Assembly (NCBI GenBank): GCA_963737545.1
Contig: CAVTTH010000006.1
Coordinates: forward strand, 62,001 to 126,000
Direction of reading: 5' to 3'
Source of the DNA: CAVTTH01 sp963737545
GTDB lineage: Bacteria; Verrucomicrobiota; Verrucomicrobiia; Chthoniobacterales; UBA10450
DNA: 64,000 bases
Under the pieces are notes generated by a model that was not told the origin of the DNA, did not search any database, and was given only the letters and a program-made list of their open reading frames with translations. Shown one piece after another: positions 9,294 to 17,925 of this stretch. Both the position numbers and the translations under genes were made by a program. Position 1 is the first letter of the stretch, and every line of letters starts with the position of its first letter.

Positions 9294-10271
9294 ATGATCC
9301 GTCAAATTTTCTTCGCCTCCCTGAGTGTGATCCTGCTCATGCCCCTGTCTCCCCTTTGTCGCGGGGCGCTGGCCGCGGATCAGCAAATAATTGATGGGAT
9401 CGCTGCGGTCGTGAATGGCGATGTCGTCACCTATTCGCAGGTGCGCGAGCTCGTCGCTCCGCGCGAAAGACTGCTCCACTCCCAGTTTTCAGGGGAAGAG
9501 CTGGCGAACAAAATCAAGGAAGCCCGAACGGCGGCGCTTCAGGATCTGATCGATCGCCAGCTCATCATACAGAATTTTCACAAAGAGAAGTATGAAATCC
9601 CGCAGTTTGTCGTTGACCAGGAGGTGAAAAGAGTCATCCAGGAGGGTTTCGGCGGCGATCGCAACACGTTCATTAAGACTCTTCAGGCGCAGAACTTCAC
9701 GATGGGTGAGTTCCGCAAGATGCAGATGGACAAAATCATCGTCGCGGCGATGCGGAGCAAGAACGCCAAGCCCAACACCCTCATTCCGCCGGCCAAGATT
9801 GATGAATATTACGCGAAACATCGGGAGGAATTTGTCAGTAAGGAGGAGATCAAGTTGCGCATGATCATGATTCCCGGTCATGGATCGGATGCAGCTACGC
9901 AAAAGGCCCTGGCCGAAGAGATTCTTGCGAAACTCGTGCACGGATCGGAGTTCGATCGCATGGCGCAAATGTATTCGGAAGACAGCAGCCGTGATCTGGG
10001 TGGTGATTGGGGCTGGATCGAGAAGAAGACGCTGGCTGAGCCGCTGGAAAAGGTGGCCTTCAATCTGCAAGTCGGCAAAGTGAGTCAGATCGTCGAAGTC
10101 GGCGGGAACTTTTACATATTGAAGGTCGACGAAAAGCGTGGCGGCGTAGTGACTCCGATGGCCCAGGTGCGTCAGGCGATTGAAGCGAAGCTGAAACAGG
10201 AAGAGGCCCAACGCTTGCAGGAACACTGGCTGGCCGGACTCCGGCAAAAGGCCTACATCAAAACTTTCTGA
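9294..10271 (+). CDS. SurA-like periplasmic peptidyl-prolyl isomerase
   Basis: The start at 9294 is chosen because it gives a signal peptide (MIRQIFFASLSVILLMPL, cleavage near ALAAD), and because it lies four bases after the mfd stop. The mature 300-residue protein has a SurA_N chaperone domain (IIDGIAAVVNGDVVTYSQV through the QNFHKEKYE region) and one parvulin (PPIC) domain at about residues 185-285, recognised from EIKLRMIMIP, FDRMAQMYSEDSS, LGGDWGWI and GKVSQIVEVGGNFYILKV. SurA-type proteins assist folding of outer-membrane proteins; E. coli SurA has two parvulin domains, here there is one. This implies a diderm cell envelope. Confidence 0.9.
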   Translation: MIRQIFFASLSVILLMPLSPLCRGALAADQQIIDGIAAVVNGDVVTYSQVRELVAPRERLLHSQFSGEELANKIKEARTAALQDLIDRQLIIQNFHKEKYEIPQFVVDQEVKRVIQEGFGGDRNTFIKTLQAQNFTMGEFRKMQMDKIIVAAMRSKNAKPNTLIPPAKIDEYYAKHREEFVSKEEIKLRMIMIPGHGSDAATQKALAEEILAKLVHGSEFDRMAQMYSEDSSRDLGGDWGWIEKKTLAEPLEKVAFNLQVGKVSQIVEVGGNFYILKVDEKRGGVVTPMAQVRQAIEAKLKQEEAQRLQEHWLAGLRQKAYIKTF

Positions 10272-10299
10272 GTTAACCGATCGCAAGATCGACGACGAC

Positions 10300-10336
10300 T
10301 CCCGCTCGTAATCGCGCTCGTGCTCGAGCTCGATTT
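10300..10336. repeat. Short GCTCG-rich low-complexity tract
   Basis: Between the foldase stop and pdxA the sequence is a run of overlapping CGCTCG, CGTGCTCG and CGAGCTCG words. It looks like a worn remnant of a simple tandem repeat rather than a regulatory site. It directly precedes the pdxA start and leaves no clear Shine-Dalgarno sequence. Confidence 0.4.
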
Positions 10337-10351
10337 AGGCAAGGTTTCGGC

Positions 10352-12070
10352 ATGAGCGCGAGTCTCCGCATCGGTATTACTCTCGGTGATCCCGCCGGCG
10401 TTGGCCCCGAGATTGTTCAGGCCGCGCTCAGTTCCGGGCGACTCCCGGACGACGCCAAATACGAAATCATCGGAACGTATCCGAAGTGTTCGTTAGGCGA
10501 ACCATCGCCTGAAACGGCTCGCGCGGCTTTGGCGGCTTTAGAGGAGGCAGTGGCACTCGCCCGTGCCGGAAAGATTGACGCGGTCGTCACCGGTCCGATC
10601 CACAAGGCTCGCATGTACGAAGTCGGGTTTCCCTTTCCCGGACAGACGGAGTTTTTTGCGGGGCGTTGCGGTGTTCAGAATTTTGCCATGCTCCTGACCG
10701 GCGGAAAAATCACCGTCGCGCTCGTGACTGCGCATCTGCCATTGAGCCATGTGGCTTCATCGCTGACCACAGAAGAGATTGTCCGAGTCGGTTTGCTGCT
10801 TGATCAGTTTCTTCGCCGCCGGCTTGATCGCGCACCGCGCATCGCGGTGGCGGGGTTAAATCCGCATGCGGGCGAATCCGGCGCGCTTGGTCGTGAAGAA
10901 ATAGAGGTGATCGCACCTGCTGTCGCGCAGTTGCAAAGTGTTTGCAGTACAAACGCGACGGTGGATGGGCCTTTTTCTCCCGACACCATATTTCATCACG
11001 CCGCCCAGGGTCACTGGGACGCCGTTCTGTGTATGTATCATGATCAAGGACTCATCCCGCTGAAGCTGCACGCATTTCACGACGGAGTGAATGTGACTCT
11101 CGGCTTGCCGTTCCCTCGCACCAGTCCCGACCACGGCACCGCCTTCGGAATTGCGGGGAAAGGAATCGCCCGCCCCGACAGCATGATCGCCGCGATCAAG
11201 CTCGCGGCGGAACTAGCGCGGAAGAAAAGCATGAGTGATGAGTCGCACGCCTCATCCCCACTGATGAATCTCCAAAAATACATCACAGTCTTTAACCTCG
11301 GTCTGCAAAACACCTTTGTTTACCGCTGGAATTATTTTCTGCGCGCGCTCTTCGGTCTCATTCCGCTGGCGGGCACCGTCTTTCTCTGGCGCGCCATCTT
11401 TAACGAGCGCGGCGGCGGGATGCAGGGCTACGACTACTCGTCGATGATCTATTATTACTTGCTTGCGATTCTCGTTTCCAATCTCGTCACACCGACCGAA
11501 GACGAATGGCAGATCGCCGCCGACATCCGCGAAGGGCAGATCAATTCCTACCTGACCAAGCCGGTCAACTATCTCGGTTACCGCACCAGCATCTTCCTCA
11601 GCGGCCGACTCGTCTACACCGCGGTCACGATTGTCCCGATCGCGCTGATTTTTTTCTACTACCGGCATTTCATCGTGCTGCCATCCAGCCCAACGACATA
11701 TTTCTTTGCAGTCATTTCGCTCATCATGGCGGCGTTCATCCAGTTCTTTCTCACCTACACGCTGGCCATGATGGCCTTCTGGATTCTCGAGATCTCGACC
11801 ATCGTTTTCATTGTCTATTCCTTCGAATACTTCCTCGGCGGCCAGATGTTTCCGGTCGATATCATGCCGGCCGGCGTGCAAGCGGTGATGAAGTGGCTGC
11901 CGTTCTATTACGAACTCTTTTGCCCGATCGGCATTTTTCTGGAGCGCCTGCGCGGACGCGAATTATTCGAAGCCCTCTCGATTCAAGCGGGATGGGTTTT
12001 GGTCATGTGGTCCGCAGCGCACCTGATGTGGAAGCGCGGCCTCGGTCATTACCAGGCAGTCGGCGGTTGA
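10352..12070 (+). CDS. pdxA: PdxA-type 4-phosphohydroxy-L-threonine dehydrogenase read through into an ABC-2 permease
   Basis: Residues 1-293 are a complete, short PdxA, which makes the pyridoxal phosphate precursor in the DXP-dependent pathway: GDPAGVGPEIV, TGPIHKARM, GLNPHAGESGALG, MYHDQGLIPLK and RTSPDHGTAFGIAGKG give the metal and substrate ligands. Without any stop the frame continues into a six-helix ABC-2 permease beginning MNLQKYITVFNLG (ATG at 11264; about 268 residues), of the COG4587 type. Either it is a real fusion, or the original stop has been lost: in the +1 frame the junction reads GCATGA, which would end PdxA with the common ATGA overlap to a downstream ATG at 11231. The partner permease type is found at 25494-26288. 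Confidence 0.8.
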   Translation: MSASLRIGITLGDPAGVGPEIVQAALSSGRLPDDAKYEIIGTYPKCSLGEPSPETARAALAALEEAVALARAGKIDAVVTGPIHKARMYEVGFPFPGQTEFFAGRCGVQNFAMLLTGGKITVALVTAHLPLSHVASSLTTEEIVRVGLLLDQFLRRRLDRAPRIAVAGLNPHAGESGALGREEIEVIAPAVAQLQSVCSTNATVDGPFSPDTIFHHAAQGHWDAVLCMYHDQGLIPLKLHAFHDGVNVTLGLPFPRTSPDHGTAFGIAGKGIARPDSMIAAIKLAAELARKKSMSDESHASSPLMNLQKYITVFNLGLQNTFVYRWNYFLRALFGLIPLAGTVFLWRAIFNERGGGMQGYDYSSMIYYYLLAILVSNLVTPTEDEWQIAADIREGQINSYLTKPVNYLGYRTSIFLSGRLVYTAVTIVPIALIFFYYRHFIVLPSSPTTYFFAVISLIMAAFIQFFLTYTLAMMAFWILEISTIVFIVYSFEYFLGGQMFPVDIMPAGVQAVMKWLPFYYELFCPIGIFLERLRGRELFEALSIQAGWVLVMWSAAHLMWKRGLGHYQAVGG

Positions 12071-12120
12071 ATTCCATCCAGCTCGGCTTGCAGGCGGGAA
12101 TTCACGAATAAATGACCAGG

Positions 12121-12378
12121 CTACCTGCGATAAACGTCACGCCGATGCGCGATGACTCCCACGATGATTTCGCGTGCAGCTTTGTCGGCGAAGTAGAGAA
12201 TTCGATAGTCGCCCACGCGAACGCGCCAGCCGTCGCGATTCTTGAGCTTCTTGCAGCCGACAGGAAAAGGATCCTTCTCCAGCGCGACGAGCACGCGGGC
12301 GACACGCTTTTGCACCGCGCTTGGGAGCCGGGCTAACTCCTTCTTCGCGTCACGGGCGAGGTCAACGCGCCAGCTCAC
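12121..12378 (-). CDS. RelE/ParE-superfamily toxin
   Basis: The 85-residue product has the compact RelE/YafQ-like fold signature: an amphipathic N-terminal helix (KKELARLPSAVQKRVARVL), then strands GWRVRVGDYRILYF and EIIVGVIAHRRDVYRR with the conserved Arg and Tyr/His residues of ribosome-dependent mRNA interferases of this type. The gene lies downstream of, and overlaps by four bases, the gene for a small acidic protein, which is the standard antitoxin-first order of type II toxin-antitoxin modules. Catalytic activity on ribosomal mRNA is inferred from the family. Confidence 0.88.
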   Translation of the reverse strand: MSWRVDLARDAKKELARLPSAVQKRVARVLVALEKDPFPVGCKKLKNRDGWRVRVGDYRILYFADKAAREIIVGVIAHRRDVYRR

Positions 12379-12581
12379 ACGCGAATCCGAAGATCCTTCA
12401 GCACATCGCGCAAGGGCGAACGAGGCTGATGCCGCCGCGCTTCGAGCGCAAGGGTATCTGCGAGGTCACCTGCCAATTCTGCGTCCGCGACCAGCTTTTG
12501 CCAGACCGCCTCCCGCTCCTTCCGCTTCAAAGCCTTGAATGCGGTCACGAAAATTTCTGCGGTTGCCTCTGTCGCACTCAT
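12375..12581 (-). CDS. Probable antitoxin of the RelE-type pair
   Basis: The 68-residue protein is helical and charged. MSATEATAEIFVTAFKALKR is followed by EAVWQKLVADAEL and a C-terminal extended segment that in this family wraps around the toxin. It has no ribbon-helix-helix motif that I can identify with certainty, so the assignment rests on size, position and the four-base overlap with the toxin start. Such antitoxins usually repress their own promoter together with the toxin. Confidence 0.75.
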   Translation of the reverse strand: MSATEATAEIFVTAFKALKRKEREAVWQKLVADAELAGDLADTLALEARRHQPRSPLRDVLKDLRIRV

Positions 12582-13202
12582 GCCTTCGATTCTCGCCCCA
12601 GTCCCGCTGCCTCACAACCCAAAATGCAATCGCCAAAACTGAAAACCGCCATGCGACTGTCGATAATAAGCTCTGCCCCCTAATCTTCTATCGTAGACGT
12701 AAAACATCCGCTCTCTTTCTACCGCGACAGCCGCGTAGGGGTTCGCAGGGTGCAACCATTACGGCACAGAACGCGGGTGGCTTGGGAATCAGGGTCGGGA
12801 GTTCGTCGGGAGGCTGCGAAGTTCTTGCGAGTCAGTCTAGAGCGTTGCTTGGGCGTCAACTTTACGGCTGGACGGGGACGTGCTTGGGAGGGAGGCCGGG
12901 CACCGAAATTTGGAATTTTGGAAGCCGGCAACTCGGTTTTGGTGAACGGAGTGCGTGGGACGCGCGACATAGAAGGTAAAGCGACGAGGGTAGGAGCGAG
13001 TGAGTGCGGGCAACGAACGAGTTTCAAAACCGAGGCGAAGCCTTTTACGCGGTTACGCGGATTCGAGTTGTGCGAGTGCAGCGAATCCGTCATCGTCGTC
13101 AGGCTTACCGCTGACCCCATGACTTTTCGTCGCGCAATATCCTGTCCCATCGTCTCGCCACGTCGTAGCTTTTCAGCGGAGATGGGAGCCTTGGCGAAGG
13201 AG
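12582..13202. other. Gene-poor stretch upstream of the ThiC remnant
   Basis: About 620 bases contain no credible gene. Open frames exist on both strands at 12719-13267, but their translations are rich in Arg, Ser and Pro with no recognisable domain and no codon periodicity that I can see. The end of the stretch (13150-13200) has the word GGGAGCCTTGGCGAAGGAGG, which looks like the edge of a repeat element. I interpret the stretch as decayed or intergenic accessory DNA. Confidence 0.5.
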
Positions 13203-13324
13203 GACTCAATGTGCGGGCCGCACTTCTGAAGATAACGGAAGCCGTTAGGAAATATACCGCTGAGCAAAGCTTGGTGGACGACATCGAGCGCGGGCTTGAA
13301 GAAAGGGCGAAGGAGTTCGAACGC
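13203..13324 (+). pseudogene. thiC: Remnant of the C-terminus of ThiC (phosphomethylpyrimidine synthase)
   Basis: A frame ending at 13229 finishes with DSMCGPHF, and the adjacent frame from 13226 reads LKITEAVRKYTAEQ then VDDIERGLEERAKEFER. Joined, they match the ThiC C-terminus, where the radical-SAM cluster motif CSMCGPKFCSMKIT is followed by a helical tail ending in a KAEEF or AKEF-like segment. About eight bases seem to be missing between the two halves, removing the last cluster Cys. Nothing upstream of DSMCG resembles ThiC, so this is only a 40-residue relic. It shows that the locus once bordered or contained thiamine biosynthesis genes; thiL is still present at 31 kb. Confidence 0.6.
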
Positions 13325-13670
13325 CCCAGTTATGCCAATATTGAACCTTTTTTTACGTCACAACACGCAACGCGCGCTGACGGGGCGCCGAAAAATGTGC
13401 GCCCTGGCCGGATTGGTTTGCGACTTTGCCCGGGTCTTGCTTTATCCACAACTTGATGAGCCTGAGGACATCCGGTGTCAGAACGAGTTACGGAGCACAA
13501 GGATTTTTTTTTGGAAAGTAATTTGTGTTGGTTAACAGGTTGTTGACAGGCAAATAGGCCCGTAGGTAGAAACTACTGACACATTGTTCACACGCGACTC
13601 AACTCATACCAAAAACGGTACGCATCTTGTTGTGCTACGCTCTGGCGGTATTTCGTCGGGACAGAAACCA
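13325..13670 (+). promoter_or_regulatory. AT-richer gap with a possible sigma-70 promoter for the accessory module
   Basis: No gene is seen in this gap of about 350 bases. TTGACA at 13543-13548 and TAGAAA at 13567-13572 are separated by 18 bases and could form a -35/-10 pair reading toward the downstream module, about 100 bases before its first ATG (13671). A T-rich run precedes it at 13504-13512. The match at -10 is only four of six, so this is a suggestion. Confidence 0.35.
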
Positions 13671-14152
13671 ATGGCCAGATCTACCGCAGCAGCACCATCC
13701 CAAATTCTTCTGTTTCCGTACGGTGACGTCGCCGAGGAAACAGCCGAGAAAAAGTCTTCGTCACGATCTGCAGCCGCGGCACATGGCAGGTCGGTAGTTC
13801 TCTGCGGAACATACCGCAAAGATCCGGAAGGGTTGCGTCGAACCTCGAACTTCTGAAGGATACCGGGTTCTCTGTTCTATCGCCAAGTAATCCATTCATC
13901 GAAACCAGGACCAAGGTTTCGTTTACATGCGAAGTGAAGCCTTGCAGACGCCGGACAAAATCGAGGATAGGCACCTCGACGCAATCCAGCACGCCGACTT
14001 TGTATGGTTTTTTGCCCCCGATGGATACGTGGACCGACTGGCGCACTGGAAGTTGGATTCGCTCGCGCTAGTGGAATACCGGTCTATACCGACACAGCGC
14101 TGAAGGACCTTACAATTAAGAACTTCGTCGAAGTCGTGAGTCTCCCTCAACT
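13671..14152 (+). pseudogene. Nucleoside 2-deoxyribosyltransferase-like domain, frameshifted
   Basis: Reading through changes of frame near 13.84, 13.92 and 14.03 kb reconstructs a Rossmann-like protein: SVVLCGTYRKDPEGLRR, NLELLKDTGFSVLSPSNPF, MRSEALQTPDKIEDRHLDAI, QHADFVWFFAPDGYVG, and GPTGALEVGFARASGIPVY. The early G-T/S-x-R, the acidic-Arg-HLDAI helix and the P-G/S-x-x-x-E-x-G-x-A motif are those of the nucleoside 2-deoxyribosyltransferase group of the DRT/TIR/LOG/DrHyd superfamily, in which the Glu is the nucleophile. All three shifts need one extra base. A fourth shift of the same sign joins it to the MazG domain, so the original may have been one two-domain protein of about 275 residues. 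It could act on nucleotides or modified bases. Confidence 0.6.
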
Positions 14153-14497
14153 GTGTACGACGCATTTAGGCAACACCGAGTTCTACCGCCGTCGCCGGCG
14201 ATCAAGAGCTTTCAGCACTACTATCGACGAGCTGCTCTGCAACGTGGCTTTTCCCGCGAAAACGCTAAGGATTGTCTGTTGCTCATGGTTGAAGAGGTAG
14301 GTGAGTTAGCTCGCGCACTGCGCAAGAGGGTAAAGCTTGCTCGTCATGGCAAACCAATTCCGAATCAAGAAGAGCTTGAGCTAGCGGATGTATTTCTCTA
14401 CGTGGTGCACATGGCGAACATACTCAAGATTGATCTCGCCAGCGTCGTGCAAAGGAAGGAGTTGCTTAACATTCAGAAGCTGATCCATGGCGGATGA
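14153..14497 (+). CDS. MazG-like nucleotide pyrophosphohydrolase domain
   Basis: This open frame encodes SFQHYYRRAALQRGFSREN, then LLLMVEEVGELARALRKRV and ELELADVFLYVVHMANILKI. The EExxE followed by ExxD arrangement (VEEVGE and ELADV) is the magnesium-binding signature of all-alpha NTP pyrophosphohydrolases, which hydrolyse (d)NTPs to monophosphates. The first 15 residues of the open frame probably belong to the linker from the preceding deoxyribosyltransferase-like domain rather than to a true start. The stop at 14495-14497 overlaps the ATG of the next gene (14487), as expected for an operon. Substrate and partner are unknown. Confidence 0.75.
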   Translation: MYDAFRQHRVLPPSPAIKSFQHYYRRAALQRGFSRENAKDCLLLMVEEVGELARALRKRVKLARHGKPIPNQEELELADVFLYVVHMANILKIDLASVVQRKELLNIQKLIHGG

Positions 14498-16871
14498 ATT
14501 AGAGCATATTTCGATGATCTTGTAAGCTATCGCCAACAGCTTCTCAACTTCTGCTCCCTCCACTACAGCAGTTTGTTCGGATTCGAGAGCGGAATATGCT
14601 TCAAGCTGTACAATGGTGCGACCCTCACTGGCAAAGGCGTCCACAATCTAACTAGCACTGCAACGTGCATTGCATCGTTACTCGGCTGTCCGGAAGCACT
14701 GCGCCGCCGTCGAAGGTCGATGACATTAATGAGATTGCACGAAGATTCAGCATAGCCGCATTACACCGTCCTCATAAGAGATGGTGGTCTGAAAAGTCGG
14801 CTTACATTTACTGCCGATGCCGTGCGCTTCCGTTGGTTGTCAAGCATCTACCAAAGTACGATGACGTCATTCGTGAACACGTACGGCGAATCTTATGGCG
14901 AGTAGAGGTGAATCCGAAACGATCGGCGATCGGCAAGGCTGCCCAGGAGGATGGCAATGATCCATCAAATTGGTATCCGGAAAACGCCTTTCATACTTAT
15001 TGGACATTGTACCTTTTGGACGCGCTCGAGAATCGGTTTCGTGACGATTTCTCGAATATTCGCGCGGAGCTTAGTGGGACGAGCATCGACATTGATCGAT
15101 TGTCGTACTCAAATGCTTGCTTGGGCTCGGCAGACGGCGGGTTATCAAAGTGCGTTACACGCCGCGGGTTCTCCAACACTGGATTCAGATCAACTGGCGT
15201 GGTCTCTCGCCATAATTACAAAATTCGGAGAAGATTTTCAGGCCCATTTGCCAAAGCAAGATTTTCTTCGCTATGCATTAAAGTGTCTTTTTGAACAACA
15301 AAACGCCTCGGGAATCTGGCGCCGAGGGTCTGCTCTTTTTCATTATCCGAATTCCGGAAATGCATATTGCTACGTATTCGAAACGTTTGCGGTTCTATTG
15401 CAGAGCGCGTTAACGGGCCGCCCTGAAAGTTTCTTCTTGCGAAAAGTTTTGTCACCATATGTGGGACGACTGATTAGATTATGGCGTTATGCAACCCTAA
15501 CACGGATTCCGCGGGGCGATGACGGGAAGGCTTGGGGTTGGAGCTCCGGTCATCGAGTAATTCGCAAACAAGCTGAAAGCTGGGCCACAGCGAGCGTCTT
15601 TTCATACGCCCAGAGTCTTAGACGGTTGGTGGGGATTTGGGCCCGGGAAACTGCGGGCTCCGAATTACATGTCTCAACGACGCACCGGTCGCCCACGGAG
15701 GCGATGGAGGAGCTGCGGGACCGTGGTGCTACTTGGTCGCCGGGCGATAAGTCCACAGCAACTCAGCTTATTACGTCATTTGTAAATCCCATTACTTCTA
15801 TTCGATCACCTGATCGGTTAGAGCCTGACAGCCTTCTCATTGAAGATAAGCAGGCCCGCGGAGCTATTTTGTTTGGTCCGCCCGGTACGAGAAGACGACA
15901 CTGTGTCGAGCGATCGCAGACGCGATAGATTGGGATTACGTTGAACTTCACGCAAGTCATTTCGTTGCCGAAGGTCTTTCAAACGTACAACGAACCGCGA
16001 AACAAAATATTGATCAGCTAATGCAGCTGGATCGCACTGTCATCCTTTTTGACGAGATCGACGAGATGGTTCGCGCGCGAGACGTCGAGCCTGATGCCTT
16101 CGGCAGGTTTCTTACAACGAGTATGCTGCCCAAGCTTGGGGAACTCTGGAAGCGTCGCAAAGTTATTTATTTTATTGCGACAAACGACATCCGGTTCTTT
16201 GATCCAGCCGTAACGCGGGCCGAGATTTGATCTTGTCATCCAGGTACCCCCGCCTTCCTTCAAGAGAAAGGTGTCCCGTGTCCTAACACTTCTTAGCTCG
16301 ATATCCGAAGGAGTGACGAGCGTAGGGTTTATGCAGGATGACGTTGAGCAAGCGCTCCGATCAGCAGCTGGAGCCGAATAAGAAGGACCCAAAAAATCCA
16401 ACGCCGCTACCTACTGAATGCGTTTTGGCAAAATTTCTGTTGCTGCGCTACGATCAACTTCACGAGCTTGCCGCGCTCATCGCTTCACTCCGACGCGGTA
16501 AAAGTGATGGAAGAGTGCCGCGCAAACTGATGGAAGAGGCGCTTACCCAAGTCGCTGATCCTTTTCTAAGCACCTGCGGACCGTACAGACATTTTTTCGA
16601 ATCAGCAAACTACGAGCGGCACGACTTTAGCAAAATTGCGTTATGGGAGGTTGAAGGTATCTACCCAGCTGGCGTAAAACACCGGATTGTCACGCGTAAT
16701 GGCAAACAATGGTATCGCTGGGATCCAACGTTTGACGATATGAGTAAGCTCGGCGGGAAGTGCACAGTTAAATGGCCTGGTGTTATACAATGTCCATCCG
16801 TATCGGATCACTCAACTCGTCGATTTGTTAAAAAGTCCGGCCACAAAACGACGAAACGACACAAGAAATAA
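14487..16871 (+). pseudogene. Large helical-domain plus AAA ATPase protein, frameshifted
   Basis: The chain begins MADELEHI, shifts frame at once to FDDLVSYRQQLLNFCSLHYSS, and continues through further shifts near 14.68, 15.11, 15.89, 16.23 and 16.38 kb to the stop at 16869. About 450 N-terminal residues are helical with Trp and Tyr (WYPENAFHTYWTLYLLDALE), resembling an alpha/alpha-toroid. The AAA domain has a P-loop GPPGT-S-KT once one base is restored at 15891, Walker B VILFDEIDEMVRAR, sensor 1 FIATND, and RFDLVIQVPPPS after a two-base repair. About 160 residues follow it, ending in a lysine-rich tail. Neighbours suggest that it energises or controls the nucleotide-active proteins upstream. 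Confidence 0.6.
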
Positions 16872-17382
16872 GGGCGTAGATGTTGATCTTGCGCGTCTCT
16901 TATGGGACGCGGTCGTTTTTCGTGAAGTGTGCCACTCGCTTTGATCAACCCAGCGTGACGGGTGACCTATTTCTAGCAGGTTACGGGCACGCGGCGTTTC
17001 ATATTTTCAGAAACGAGAAGGAGAGCTCTGCCACCCAACTGGCTGTGTTTGTCTGACCATAGGTCACAGCGTAATTGTCGAAAATTTAAAATGGGGTCAG
17101 TCAACATATCTTGACTGACGAAACCGGCAGGTCGCCAGAGTTACTTCTTTGGTTCCGCCGTCTTCACCGCGGACTTCATCGGGGAAAGGAAGAAGGTTGA
17201 AGGAAGCCGTAACGGATGCGCAGCAACGGCCGGGCTTTCCATTAAGAAGTCTTCGCTCGCGAAGAATTTCGATAGCCGTCGATGTCGGTCTTTACCTGCA
17301 TCGAAGGCGTCCTGGTTCGAAGCGAAGAAAAGGCTTGCCCGGCGAGGCCGGTGAAATACAAACGGACACGGAGCCTCAGCCA
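16872..17382. other. Intergenic stretch downstream of the accessory module
   Basis: About 510 bases hold no supported gene. The first half is AT-rich like the module; a small perfect inverted repeat sits at 17096-17119. An open frame on the reverse strand at 17141-17398 contains SLFFASNQDAFDAGKDRHRR, which faintly recalls a YHS-type domain, but it has no proper start context and overlaps the start of the next gene. I leave it unassigned. Confidence 0.4.
17096..17119. repeat. Perfect 9-bp inverted repeat (GTCAGTCAA / TTGACTGAC)
   Basis: GTCAGTCAA, a six-base loop CATATC, and TTGACTGAC form a perfect hairpin preceded by AAAATGGG. There is no T-run after either arm, so it is unlikely to be an intrinsic terminator. 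The word resembles sequence ends often seen beside REP-associated transposase elements. It marks the boundary between the accessory region and the conserved flank. Confidence 0.5.
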
Positions 17383-17859
17383 ATGAAATTCGCCTCAATC
17401 ATTCCAGCATCTCTTCCCGCACTGTTGTTTCTCGGTGGGTTTGTCTCACCCAGCGTTGGGCAGGAATCTCGATGGGGATCGCCGGGGGAGGAGACGGTGA
17501 AGTTCATCATTGCGGCCGAGGCGAAGTGGGCCAACTCGGCCTGTAGTCCGCAACCGGATCTTAAGGACGTGATTGCGGACGACTTCCAGGGGACATCGCC
17601 AAGCGGACGGCGCTACGGCAAGAAGGACGCGATCACCACAGATACCAAGGCGCTCGAGCGCGACTGCCAACTGGGCGAGGTAAAGGTGAGATTTTTCGGC
17701 GACTCCATCGCGATCGCGTATGGAGCGGAAAGCGCGGTCAAGGCTAAAGATGGCAAGGAGACAAAGCATTGTCTGATCTGGACCGACACGTGGCTGAAAC
17801 GCGCCGGGAAATGGCAGATCGTGGCTGCGCAGGATACGAACATCCCCTGTAAGCCTTAG
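17383..17859 (+). CDS. Exported NTF2-like (SnoaL/DUF4440) protein
   Basis: The start at 17383 gives a signal peptide (MKFASIIPASLPALLFLGGF, cleavage near SVGQE); the frame is open further upstream, but the extra residues are Arg-rich and unlike a protein start. The mature 135 residues follow the cystatin-like NTF2 pattern: VKFIIAAEAKWANS helix, DVIADDFQGTSPSGRRYGKKDAI, then strands CQLGEVKVRFFGDSIAIAYG, LIWTDTWLKRAGKWQIVAAQD. DUF4440 proteins are small ligand-binding or enzymatic cones; substrate unknown. It is single and monocistronic by spacing. Confidence 0.8.
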   Translation: MKFASIIPASLPALLFLGGFVSPSVGQESRWGSPGEETVKFIIAAEAKWANSACSPQPDLKDVIADDFQGTSPSGRRYGKKDAITTDTKALERDCQLGEVKVRFFGDSIAIAYGAESAVKAKDGKETKHCLIWTDTWLKRAGKWQIVAAQDTNIPCKP

Positions 17860-17925
17860 GCGGTCGCGCCAGCTCTTGCGCCTCGGTCGTCTTTGGGAGC
17901 GCTTACGGCACAAATGCGGCGCCGA

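Noticed and set aside
12719..13267. Overlapping open frames on both strands upstream of the ThiC relic
   Set aside because: No domain, signal or start context; composition is that of translated non-coding DNA.
17096..17119. Hairpin as an intrinsic terminator of the accessory module
   Set aside because: Neither arm is followed by a T-run, and it lies more than 220 bases after the last stop.
17141..17398. Reverse-strand frame with SLFFASNQDAFDAGK, faintly like a YHS domain
   Set aside because: The similarity is too short, there is no metal Cys/His, and it overlaps the well-supported exported NTF2-like gene.
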